A stretch of 64,000 nt of DNA from contig CAZGAH010000003.1 of NCBI GenBank assembly GCA_964523295.1, positions 67,808-131,807 of the forward strand, written 5' to 3'. Position numbers and translations under genes: made by a program. The notes below the pieces were generated by a model, which did not search any database, was not told the origin of the DNA, and worked only from the letters and a program-made list of their open reading frames with translations. Within the stretch, counting starts at the first letter, position 1. Every line of letters begins with the position of its first letter. This document shows positions 52,382 through 59,612 of the stretch, in pieces. The DNA is from CAZGAH01 sp964523295 (GTDB lineage: Bacteria; Desulfobacterota; Desulfovibrionia; Desulfovibrionales; Desulfovibrionaceae).

Positions 52382-53158
52382 ATGAGCACCAAGAAAGGAA
52401 TCTGGATCACGTCGCTGGACAAGGACGAAGCCCTGGCACAGCAGCTCGCCCAGACCGGAGCGACCTACGGCCTTGGCACAGGCGGCCATTTCTGGATCGA
52501 TGATCTGGACAAGATGGAGTGGTCGGGGGCAGTACCCGAACTGGCTAAGCCCGAAATCGCCTGCTGGGTCGTCGTCGGACCGACTGCTCGTTTCGGCGTC
52601 GAGAGCATCCGACAAGGGCTGGCGCTGCTGGCCCAGACGATAGTCTCGGTCCGCGGTTGCGGGTTCCCGATACTCGTGGTGGGAACCGACGCCGTGGTGG
52701 ACCCGGCTACGCTGCCGACGCCGCTGCGCGGCGCCGAGGGCGTGACCATGGCCTCCCTGGGGCCCAAGCTCGCGGCCCGCGCCAACACCCCCTGGAAGCC
52801 GCTGCCCACGTCCTACCGCCTCGATCCCCGGCCGCTGCCCGGCATCGGCCTCTGGTTCGAGGTCGCGCCCGCGCAGGGAGAGTGGAAGGGCGCCATCTTC
52901 GGCGTAACCGGTGCCGAAGTCGACGCCCACGGCGTCGGACCTGCCGGAACCATCCCGCAACGGGCCGTCCTGGAGTATCCGTTCAAGGGCATGAAGTTGC
53001 AACTTGGCGAAACCGAGTACCTGGCCTGGGGCCTGTCCAACACGCTGACCCCGCAGGAATCCTACTTCATCCGCGTCTCCACGACGCCCAAAAGCATACT
53101 CTTCGGAGAGCTTCCCACAGGCGACGAGGCCGACCTGTATACGATCATGCTGACCTGA
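52382..53158 (+). CDS. Hypothetical protein in the T6SS cluster, 258 residues
   Basis: Not recognised. The start ATG at 52382 is preceded by AAAGGA. Readable segments: LDKDEALAQQLAQTGATYGL, FWIDDLDKMEWSGAVPELAK, then an alternating beta-alpha domain with WVVVGPTARFGVESIRQGL and PILVVGTDAVVDPATL. From residue 130 comes a beta-rich half with WFEVAPAQGEWKGAIFGVTG and LQLGETEYLAWGLSNTLTPQ. There is no signal peptide or membrane helix. Its place between clpV and a lipoprotein gene suggests a T6SS accessory or regulatory role; the first half looks like a nucleotide-type Rossmann or receiver-like fold, by pattern only. Confidence 0.65.
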   Translation: MSTKKGIWITSLDKDEALAQQLAQTGATYGLGTGGHFWIDDLDKMEWSGAVPELAKPEIACWVVVGPTARFGVESIRQGLALLAQTIVSVRGCGFPILVVGTDAVVDPATLPTPLRGAEGVTMASLGPKLAARANTPWKPLPTSYRLDPRPLPGIGLWFEVAPAQGEWKGAIFGVTGAEVDAHGVGPAGTIPQRAVLEYPFKGMKLQLGETEYLAWGLSNTLTPQESYFIRVSTTPKSILFGELPTGDEADLYTIMLT

Positions 53159-53323
53159 GCGTAGCGGTTTGCTCCGTATGCCCTTCCGGCGCCGGGAGAC
53201 CCGACCGACAGGCCGGATAGCCTGTGTGCCAATCCCGGGGACGTTGACATCGTTGCCGCCTTGTCGCACTGTTGTCGGGCGGACCGGCGCGACAGCGTCG
53301 ACGCCGGACGCAGGAGAAGCAAT

Positions 53324-53860
53324 ATGCGCGCGTATGCTCCGGGAAAACGGATGCTTTGGTGGGGACTGACGCTGGCGGTGGTGATGTTTGCCGCCGGCTG
53401 CGACGGCGGACTCTTTGGCCCGTGCTCTCCCTTTACGCAGGTCAAGGCCCAGATCAGAATGCAGGGCGAGCCCCCGGCAAACGGGTTGACGCTGCCGCTG
53501 CCCGTCGTGCTCGGCAACGAGGTAATCGGGCAGGCCACAGCCATTGAACAGGACTCCGGCCCGCGGACGGTCCTGGCTGTCTGTCTCGAAAAGGATGCCC
53601 TGCCCAGACTGCATCGGCTCATCGGATTCTATGTGGAACAAGACCCGGCCGGAGCTCGGATGATAGCGGCGCCGCTGGCCGAAACCGGGCCTCCGATCGA
53701 AAAAGACCCGGTTTTCCTGGGCTTTTTCGATTACCGCGATTTCTTTGCCTGGAAGGCGCAGTACTTTCTGAAAAAATCGCTGGACAGCCTGCTCAAGACG
53801 CTCGACGACGCCTTGCTTCAGCCGGGCGGGAACCCGCCGCCGCAACAGGAACGGCTGTGA
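53324..53860 (+). CDS. Lipoprotein with weak MCE-like pattern
   Basis: 178 residues. CAGGAG precedes the ATG at 53324. Lipobox: VVMFAAGCDGG, Cys at about residue 26. The mature part has LTLPLPVVLGNEVIGQATAIE, which resembles the MCE core pattern GxxVxxxGxxVGxV, then TVLAVCLEKDALPRL and a helical tail FFAWKAQYFLKKSLDSLLKTLDDAL. MCE-type proteins bind lipids; the match is short and may be chance. It is not TssJ by sequence. The stop overlaps the following HAD gene start. Confidence 0.6.
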   Translation: MRAYAPGKRMLWWGLTLAVVMFAAGCDGGLFGPCSPFTQVKAQIRMQGEPPANGLTLPLPVVLGNEVIGQATAIEQDSGPRTVLAVCLEKDALPRLHRLIGFYVEQDPAGARMIAAPLAETGPPIEKDPVFLGFFDYRDFFAWKAQYFLKKSLDSLLKTLDDALLQPGGNPPPQQERL

Positions 53861-54528
53861 GTCAGGCCCCGTCGAGGCCGGCCCCGCCGGCGCTGCTGCT
53901 GTTCGATTTCGGCGGCGTCATCGCCGATGAGGGCTTTGTCGGCGGACTGGCGGCCATTGCCCGGGCTAACGCCATCGATCCGGGCGTTCTGCTGCAACTG
54001 GCGGTGGACATCATCTTCTCCAGCGGCTATCTTATTGGTCAGGCTAAGGAGTCTCTTTTCTGGGAGCAGTTGCGCAGCCGGGCCGCGATCCGCGGCGACG
54101 ACGTCGCGTTGCGGGGAGAACTGCTTACCCGTTTCCGGCTCCGGCCGCGCATGATGGACATCGTGGACAGGTTGCGCGCTGCTGGCCGTCAGGTGGCTGT
54201 GCTGAGCGATCAGACCAACTGGCTCGACGAAATCGAATCTGCGCAGCCCTTTGCCCATCGCTTCGACCGCATTTTCAACTCCTATCACGTCGGCCTGCAC
54301 AAACGCGACCCGGCCTGTTTTACCAACGCCCTTGAGACCATGGGCTTCCGCGCCGGGCAGGCGCTGTTCGTGGACGATTTGCACCAGAATACGGAGCTGG
54401 CCCGCAACCTGGGCTTGCGCGCCATTCATTACCGGGAGCAGGGGCAGTTCGAAACTGAACTCTTGCCCTGCTGTCCGGAGATAGCCTTTCCCGACCCGAA
54501 AGAAACATCCCGCGACCATGGAGAATGA
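53857..54528 (+). CDS. HAD-family hydrolase
   Basis: 223 residues. HAD motif I LLLFDFGGVIADEG with nucleophile Asp, motif II VAVLSDQTNW (Ser), motif III at GLHKRDPACF (Lys), and motif IV LFVDDLHQNTELARNLGL with paired Asp. Class IA HAD fold; it dephosphorylates small phosphate esters, and the substrate is not readable. It starts with ATG-less GTG at 53857 overlapping the lipoprotein stop, and its stop overlaps the psd start. Confidence 0.9.
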   Translation: MSQAPSRPAPPALLLFDFGGVIADEGFVGGLAAIARANAIDPGVLLQLAVDIIFSSGYLIGQAKESLFWEQLRSRAAIRGDDVALRGELLTRFRLRPRMMDIVDRLRAAGRQVAVLSDQTNWLDEIESAQPFAHRFDRIFNSYHVGLHKRDPACFTNALETMGFRAGQALFVDDLHQNTELARNLGLRAIHYREQGQFETELLPCCPEIAFPDPKETSRDHGE

Positions 54529-55228
54529 CATGCATACGCGTACGCCGAATATGGCGCCTGAAGGCCTGCCGATCATCTGCCTGTCCGGTTTCACCACCCT
54601 GCTCTTTGCCGTGCTGGGCTGGCCCTGGCTGGCCATGCTCGGCCTGGCGATAACCGGATTGTGCCTGCACTTTTTTCGCGACCCGGAGCGCGTCGTCCCG
54701 GACGGGCCGGGTCTGGCGATCTGCCCGGCGGACGGGCGCGTAGTCAAGGCCGGCCCGGCGCTGGACCCGATCGAAGGCCGCACCCGCCCCTGCGTCAGCG
54801 TTTTCATGAACGTCTTCAACGTGCACGTGAATCGGGTGCCCGTGGAGGGCCAGGTGCAGGCACTGCACTATTATCCGGGCAAGTTCCTCAACGCCTCGCT
54901 GGACAAATCCTCCGAAGAGAACGAGCGGCTGGTCATGCGTCTCAAGGACGAGACCGGGAATATCTGGACCGTGGTGCAGATAGCGGGGCTTATCGCCCGA
55001 CGCATCGTCTGTCACGCCGAGACGGGCGATACGCTGCGTCGAGGGCAGCGCTACGGGCTGATCAAATTCGGATCCCGGGTTGACCTTTACCTCCCTGACG
55101 ACTATGAAATACGCGTAACCCTTGGCGATACGGTCTTTGCCGGCCAGACCGTCGTAGCCACGCGGCCACAGATTCAAAGCCGTGAACTCCTTTCCAATCA
55201 GACCGGAACGCCGCCGGCGTCGGAGTAG
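54518..55228 (+). CDS. psd: Phosphatidylserine decarboxylase proenzyme
   Basis: 236 residues. Makes phosphatidylethanolamine from phosphatidylserine at the inner membrane. One membrane segment near the N-terminus (FTTLLFAVLGWPWLAMLGLAI). Motifs: CLHFFRDPER, LAICPADGRVV, VSVFMNVFNVHVNR, and LIKFGSRVDLYLP. The Gly-Ser of FGSR is the self-cleavage site that makes the pyruvoyl group, here with GSR rather than GST, as in the short Psd (psd2) type. pssA follows two bases later, the next-step-before enzyme in the same pathway. It begins inside the HAD gene end. Confidence 0.94.
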   Translation: MENDMHTRTPNMAPEGLPIICLSGFTTLLFAVLGWPWLAMLGLAITGLCLHFFRDPERVVPDGPGLAICPADGRVVKAGPALDPIEGRTRPCVSVFMNVFNVHVNRVPVEGQVQALHYYPGKFLNASLDKSSEENERLVMRLKDETGNIWTVVQIAGLIARRIVCHAETGDTLRRGQRYGLIKFGSRVDLYLPDDYEIRVTLGDTVFAGQTVVATRPQIQSRELLSNQTGTPPASE

Positions 55229-55230
55229 AT

Positions 55231-56004
55231 ATGGACAACGAGAACCGACCGTTTCGTCGCGGCGTCTACCTGCTGCCGAATTTGCTGACCACGGCCAGCC
55301 TCTTTGCCGGCTTTCTGGGCATGTTGTACGCCATGCGCGGCAGCTACGAGTCCGCGGCCCTGGCAATCTTCTTCAGCGCCCTGCTGGACGGTCTCGACGG
55401 CAAGGTCGCCCGCTGGACCAACACCGCGAGCGAGTTCGGCGTGCAGTACGATTCGCTCGCCGACCTGGTAGCCTTCGGCGTCAGTCCCGCCGTGCTGCTG
55501 TACCACTGGCAGGTGAGCCAGTTCGGCCGGCTGGGCATCATGGCCTGCTTTTTGTTCATGGCCTGCGGGGCGCTACGTCTGGCGCGCTTCAACATCCAGA
55601 GCGCGGCGGCCTCCAAAAAATTCTTCGTAGGGCTGCCGATTCCCGCGGCCGCGTGTACGCTTGCAACCCTGGTGCTGGTGCAACCGTATTTTCAGGAATA
55701 CATGCCCGACAAGGCGTGGGCCGTGTCCTGTCTGGTCCTGGCCTACCTGCTTTCCTTTCTCATGGTCAGCCGCCTGCGCTACGCGTCGTTCAAGGAATAC
55801 AGCATGGTCAAGGCCCACCCGTTCAGCTCCATGGTCACCCTGATTCTGCTCTTCGCCCTGGTGGCAACGCAGCCGCGGTTGATGAGCTTCCTGGTGATGT
55901 TCGGCTACATGCTCTCCGGGCCGATTTATACGCTGATCATTCTACCGCGCCGCATTTCCCGGGCCATCCGCGAAGCCCGGACCGCGAAGCCGGGTACGCC
56001 CTGA
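55231..56004 (+). CDS. pssA: CDP-diacylglycerol--serine O-phosphatidyltransferase
   Basis: 257 residues. Makes phosphatidylserine from CDP-diacylglycerol and serine. Family signature LLDGLDGKVARWTNTASEFG with YDSLADLVAFG, the conserved DG...AR...G...D...D active site. Several membrane helices are readable (FLGMLYAMR, YESAALAIFFSAL, PAAACTLATLVLVQ, TLILLFALVATQ). It is paired with psd for PE synthesis and starts two bases after psd. Confidence 0.95.
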   Translation: MDNENRPFRRGVYLLPNLLTTASLFAGFLGMLYAMRGSYESAALAIFFSALLDGLDGKVARWTNTASEFGVQYDSLADLVAFGVSPAVLLYHWQVSQFGRLGIMACFLFMACGALRLARFNIQSAAASKKFFVGLPIPAAACTLATLVLVQPYFQEYMPDKAWAVSCLVLAYLLSFLMVSRLRYASFKEYSMVKAHPFSSMVTLILLFALVATQPRLMSFLVMFGYMLSGPIYTLIILPRRISRAIREARTAKPGTP

Positions 56005-56068
56005 TTCAAAAGCAGTACGCCGGCGAGGCCGGCGTGACGACCGGACAAATGCGCCGCTTGTCGGGGCA

Positions 56069-56890
56069 TCACGCCAGACCGAACACCGCCCTGGCGTTCG
56101 CGGCGCAGCGCACCCACAATTCCGCCGGGTCTACGCCGCGACAGGCGGCGACGGCCTGCGCCGTGAAGGCGAGCAAGGCCGGTTCGTTGGTTTTTCCTCT
56201 CCAGGGCACGGGACTGAGATAGGGGCAATCGGTCTCCAGAAGCAGTCGGTCCGCCGGGATGACGGCCACCGCCTCGCGTAGCGCCGTATTCTTGGGGAAG
56301 CTGACCGGCCCGGGAATGGACAGGTGCCAGCCCAGGCTGACAATGCGTTGCGCCAGATCGCGGTCGCGACCGAAACAGTGCCAGATCAAGGGCCGATCCT
56401 TGAAACCGGCCTCCAGCAGTATCCCCAGCACGTCCTCTTCGGCGTCGCGCGAGTGGATCACCACCGGCAGATCGAGCGTGCGCGCCATCTCCAACTGCTC
56501 GCGGAATGCCCGCTGCTGCACGTCGTGCGGGGCGTGATTCCAATAGTAATCCAGGCCGATTTCTCCCAGGGCCTTGAGCCGCGTGTCCGAGGCAAAGGCT
56601 TCGGCCATGCGCCCGGCGCTGCCGGAATCGAAGGACGCGGCGTCGTGCGGGTGAACACCGAGAACGAAGAACACCTCCGGGTGCCGCTCGAACAATTCGC
56701 GCCCGGAGAAATAGGCCTCGGGACCAAGAAATACGTTGCCCACGGCAATCAGGCCGGCCCGACGGGCGCGCTGCAGGACCTCGTCGACCTGCCCTGCCAG
56801 GGGATCGAGATCGAGATGGGCGTGGGTGTCCACGCCCGCGGCCGGCAAGGCAAGGGACTCGGGCGAGGGAGGACTCTTGTGACTGGACAT
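56069..56890 (-). CDS. tatD: TatD-family metal-dependent hydrolase
   Basis: 273 residues from the ATG at 56890 with AAGGA upstream. TIM-barrel amidohydrolase relatives with 3'-5' DNase activity. Motifs: GVDTHAHLDLD (two metal His), ALGEIGLDYYWNHA (metal Glu), LPVVIHSRDAE (metal His), IWHCFGRDRDL (metal His) and LLLETDCPYLSP (metal Asp). It is convergent with the pssA operon, with 64 bases between the stops. Confidence 0.94.
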   Translation of the reverse strand: MSSHKSPPSPESLALPAAGVDTHAHLDLDPLAGQVDEVLQRARRAGLIAVGNVFLGPEAYFSGRELFERHPEVFFVLGVHPHDAASFDSGSAGRMAEAFASDTRLKALGEIGLDYYWNHAPHDVQQRAFREQLEMARTLDLPVVIHSRDAEEDVLGILLEAGFKDRPLIWHCFGRDRDLAQRIVSLGWHLSIPGPVSFPKNTALREAVAVIPADRLLLETDCPYLSPVPWRGKTNEPALLAFTAQAVAACRGVDPAELWVRCAANARAVFGLA

Positions 56891-57329
56891 GTGGGATTCC
56901 TTGGAGTTGCAGTTCAGCCGGGCGTGCGGTTGGCTTTCCAATCCGGCACCGCCGCGTGCGGGTGCATATACCGGGATGCGGGTGAAAAGGAAGCCCCGGA
57001 CGGAGGAATAATCGGAAGCACCAGGTCCGTTGAATACACCGGGAGCGTCTGCTCAGGGAATAATTTGCCCTGTCGTCGAACTGAGCGCCCGTACCAGTGT
57101 CTTTCCCGATGTTTTTCCCGTCGACACGGCCATGATCGGCAGTTTTTTTCTTGACAACTTGTCCCTTTTTTCACTAATTGAAGGTCACCCATTTTTGACA
57201 ATGACACGAGGGACAATCAACGGCATTTTGCGCGCCATAGTCCGGCTGACAAAAAGCGGACAGATTCCCGACGGTCGAGGCAACGGTTACAGGCTAACGT
57301 TAACATTTACGGATTCAAGGAGATTTCAC
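56891..57329. other. Divergent intergenic region between tatD and sat
   Basis: About 440 bases with sat on the plus strand and tatD on the minus strand, so both promoters should lie here. A good -35 (TTGACA) candidate for sat is described separately. No RNA gene was recognised. Confidence 0.4.
57151..57180 (+). promoter_or_regulatory. Candidate sat promoter
   Basis: TTGACA at 57151-57156 and TAATTG at 57175-57180, with an 18-base spacer, about 150 bases upstream of the sat start. The spacer includes TTGT...CAC, which recalls a Rex half-site pattern, but its spacing is off by one base and it is not called as an operator. Confidence 0.35.
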
Positions 57330-58628
57330 ATGTCGAAACTCGTTCCCCCGCATGGCGGAAAAGGCTTGGTATGCTGCTTGCTCGAAGGTGCTGAACTGGC
57401 TGACGAAAAGAAAAAAGCTGCCGGTTTGAAGAAGCTCCAGGTCACCGCTCAGGAAAAGGGCGATCTGATCATGATGGGCATCGGCGGCTTCAGCCCGCTG
57501 AACGGCTTCATGACCAAGGCCGACTGGAAGAGCGTCTGCGAAAAATACACCCTGGCCGACGGCACCTTCTGGCCTGTTCCGGTCATGCTCTCCTGCACCA
57601 AGGCCGATGCCGAGGCCGTCAAGGTCGGACAGGAAGTCGCGCTGGAAAACGATGGCGAAATCTACGCCACCATGCAGGTCAAAGAAATCTTCACCCTTTC
57701 CGAGGCCGAGAAGACCTGGGAATCCGAGCTGGTCTACAAGGGCGAAGGCGAAGACTCCAAGGGCGGCAAGTTCATGGAAGTCGCTCTGAAGGATCATCCC
57801 GGCGTCCAGATGGTCATGGCCCGCAAAGAATACTGCCTGGCCGGCCCGGTCAAGGTGCTTTCCGAAGGCGAATATCCGACCAAGTACGCCGGCATCTATC
57901 TGCGCCCGGCCGAAACCCGGAAGATTTTCGAAGATCGTGGCTGGGCCAATGTCGCCGCCCTGCAGCTGCGCAACCCGATGCACCGCTCGCATGAGTACCT
58001 GTGCAAGATCGCCGTTGAAGTCTGCGACGGCGTCATCATCCACTCCCTGATCGGCAATCTGAAGCCCGGCGACATCCCGGCCGAAGTGCGCGTAAAGTGC
58101 ATCGACACCCTGGTGAAGCATTACTTCGTGGAAAAGAACGTGGTCCAGGGCGGCTATCCCCTCGACATGCGTTACGCCGGTCCCCGCGAGGCCCTGCTGC
58201 ACGCCACCTTCCGCCAGAACTACGGCGTCAACCGCATGATCATCGGTCGCGACCACGCCGGCGTGGGCGATTTCTACGGCATGTTCGAGGCCCAGGACAT
58301 CTTCAACAAGATTCCTTACTCCACCGAAGAGGCCAAGTGCGCGGTCGAGCCCGGCAAGGCGCTGCTGTGCGAGCCCCTGAAGATCGACTGGACCTTCTAC
58401 TGCTTCAAGTGCGACGGCATGGCCTCCATGCGCACCTGCCCCCACGGCAAGGATGACCGCGTCATCCTGTCCGGCACCAAACTGCGCAAAATGCTTTCCG
58501 ACGGCAGCTCGATTCCGGATCACTTCGGCCGTGAGGAAGTGCTCACGACCCTGCGCGCTTACTACGAAGGCCTGACCGACAAGGTCGAAATCAAGATGCA
58601 GAAAGCCGCTTCCGGCACGGGCATGTAG
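57330..58628 (+). CDS. sat: Sulfate adenylyltransferase
   Basis: 432 residues, AAGGAG upstream. Activates sulfate to adenosine 5'-phosphosulfate at the start of dissimilatory sulfate reduction. Features: ANVAALQLRNPMHRSHEYL (contains RNPxHxxH, the nucleotidyltransferase motif), GVIIHSLIGNLKPGDI, LDMRYAGPREALLHATFRQNYG (PREAxxHAxxRxNxG), MIIGRDHAGVGDFYG and the tail RVILSGTKLRKML. ATP-sulfurylase of the homo-oligomeric type. The codon use (many AAG and CTG) suggests strong expression. A perfect terminator follows. Qmo and Apr genes are not in the window. Confidence 0.97.
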   Translation: MSKLVPPHGGKGLVCCLLEGAELADEKKKAAGLKKLQVTAQEKGDLIMMGIGGFSPLNGFMTKADWKSVCEKYTLADGTFWPVPVMLSCTKADAEAVKVGQEVALENDGEIYATMQVKEIFTLSEAEKTWESELVYKGEGEDSKGGKFMEVALKDHPGVQMVMARKEYCLAGPVKVLSEGEYPTKYAGIYLRPAETRKIFEDRGWANVAALQLRNPMHRSHEYLCKIAVEVCDGVIIHSLIGNLKPGDIPAEVRVKCIDTLVKHYFVEKNVVQGGYPLDMRYAGPREALLHATFRQNYGVNRMIIGRDHAGVGDFYGMFEAQDIFNKIPYSTEEAKCAVEPGKALLCEPLKIDWTFYCFKCDGMASMRTCPHGKDDRVILSGTKLRKMLSDGSSIPDHFGREEVLTTLRAYYEGLTDKVEIKMQKAASGTGM

Positions 58629-58661
58629 TCCGAGCCGTTTCATCCGTCCCGACATGACACC

Positions 58662-58693
58662 AAGGAGGCGCCGCAAGGCGCCTCCTTACTTTT
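58662..58693 (+). terminator. Rho-independent terminator of sat
   Basis: Perfect 11-base stem AAGGAGGCGCC and GGCGCCTCCTT with a GCAA tetraloop, followed by ACTTTTTG. It lies 34 bases after the sat stop. Confidence 0.93.
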
Positions 58694-59451
58694 TGCGCCC
58701 GGCAGGGCGCACTCACTCGGAGGTATAGTGCGTGGAGATTTTCGGACAGAAATAGCTCTTGCATTTAAGTCGCCATGACTGAAGGGCACCCTGATGTGTG
58801 AAACGGAGTTGGCCTGTCCTTCCCAGAGCCTGGAATACCCCGCTATTTCTGACAGTAAATTTTGTTTCCTGGTATAGGCAGCGTAAACTGTCTTGACTTT
58901 CCGCGCGGCACTCCCTCCCGGGTCAATGGCGACTGCCCTCCCGTCGTGAGCTGTTCTCCCTGATCAATAACAATTTTGCATCTCCGGCTTTATCGAATAC
59001 TACAGGCGATAATCAATCTGGAGTGAATGACCCATTTATAAATCTTATATCGAGTTCTTATTATTCGAGTTCGAGCTACAGTGAGTTCATAGCCTGGAGT
59101 GTGAATCTGGGCAATGCCGAGACAATCGGAGTGGCCAAGACAGGATCTCCACGATACGTTTGGCCAGTACGTGGCGGACGATGAGGTTGCGGTCGGGCTC
59201 GTGTCGTCATTCCCCTCAAACCCTGTCGACAGGCCGCTTTTCCGCGGGCAGGGTCAGGACGGGGAAGCTGTACACCAGAACGACGCTGCCGCGGCTGTCA
59301 AGCGACATCAGGAATTAACCCTTTCGCGACACGAACAATTGACCCACCCTGCCGCTGTGCTCATTGGGGCCGTCTGGTCGCTCGGGCTGGGATAGCCGAC
59401 CCGAAACTCGTTTTGCCACGCCAAAGTAGCTAACGCGTCATCCGCAAGCGC
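58694..59451. other. Intergenic region between sat and the tracrRNA candidate; no gene recognised
   Basis: About 760 bases. It holds a 10-base inverted repeat, CAGAAATAGC at 58747 and GCTATTTCTG at 58842, and AT-rich parts (58960-59100). On the minus strand, short frames broken by stops near 59100-59400 could be a decayed gene, but no family was recognised. No tRNA or CRISPR repeat was seen. Confidence 0.4.
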
Positions 59452-59537
59452 AAAGAAAAAGGCCTCCACTGGGGAGGCCGTGAGGATGCCCGCGGGCAGA
59501 GCCTGGCGGGGCTTGCGCCCCTTGTTGTGACTTGACT
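59452..59537 (-). ncRNA. Candidate tracrRNA of the type II-C system
   Basis: On the minus strand, about 86 bases from the predicted start near 59537. The 5' end AGTCAAGTCACAAC would be the anti-repeat. AAGG and the stem GGGGC-GCAA-GCCCC follow as the nexus-like hairpin, then GCTCTGCCCGCGGGCATC. The final hairpin is GGCCTCC-CCAGT-GGAGGCC followed by TTTTTCTTT, an ideal intrinsic terminator. The GCTCTGCCC...GGGCATC part recalls the 3' end of Neisseria Cas9 tracrRNA. Together with its promoter and the divergent cas9, this strongly suggests tracrRNA. The repeat itself is not visible in the window, so pairing is a prediction. Confidence 0.78.
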
Positions 59538-59559
59538 GAATTCAAATATATTGTATTTC
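59532..59559 (+). promoter_or_regulatory. Candidate cas9 promoter
   Basis: TTGACT at 59532-59537 and TATTTC at 59554-59559 with a 16-base spacer, about 35 bases upstream of the start region of cas9. It overlaps the divergent tracrRNA promoter. Confidence 0.35.
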
Positions 59560-59573
59560 CTGCTGGAAGTCAA
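59545..59573 (-). promoter_or_regulatory. tracrRNA promoter (sigma-70)
   Basis: Reading on the minus strand: TTGACT (59573-59568), 17-base spacer, TATATT (59550-59545). Predicted start near 59537, about seven bases on. Confidence 0.7.
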
Positions 59574-59612
59574 TAGGAAATTACGCCTGCTAACAACGCC
59601 ATAGGGGGTTTT

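Noticed and set aside
57157..57176. Rex operator at sat
   Set aside because: TTGT and CAC halves are present but the spacing differs by one base and the inner positions do not match TTGTGA/TCACAA.
59114..59395. 93-codon plus-strand frame between sat and cas9
   Set aside because: No ribosome site and no recognisable domain; the region looks like decayed or non-coding DNA.
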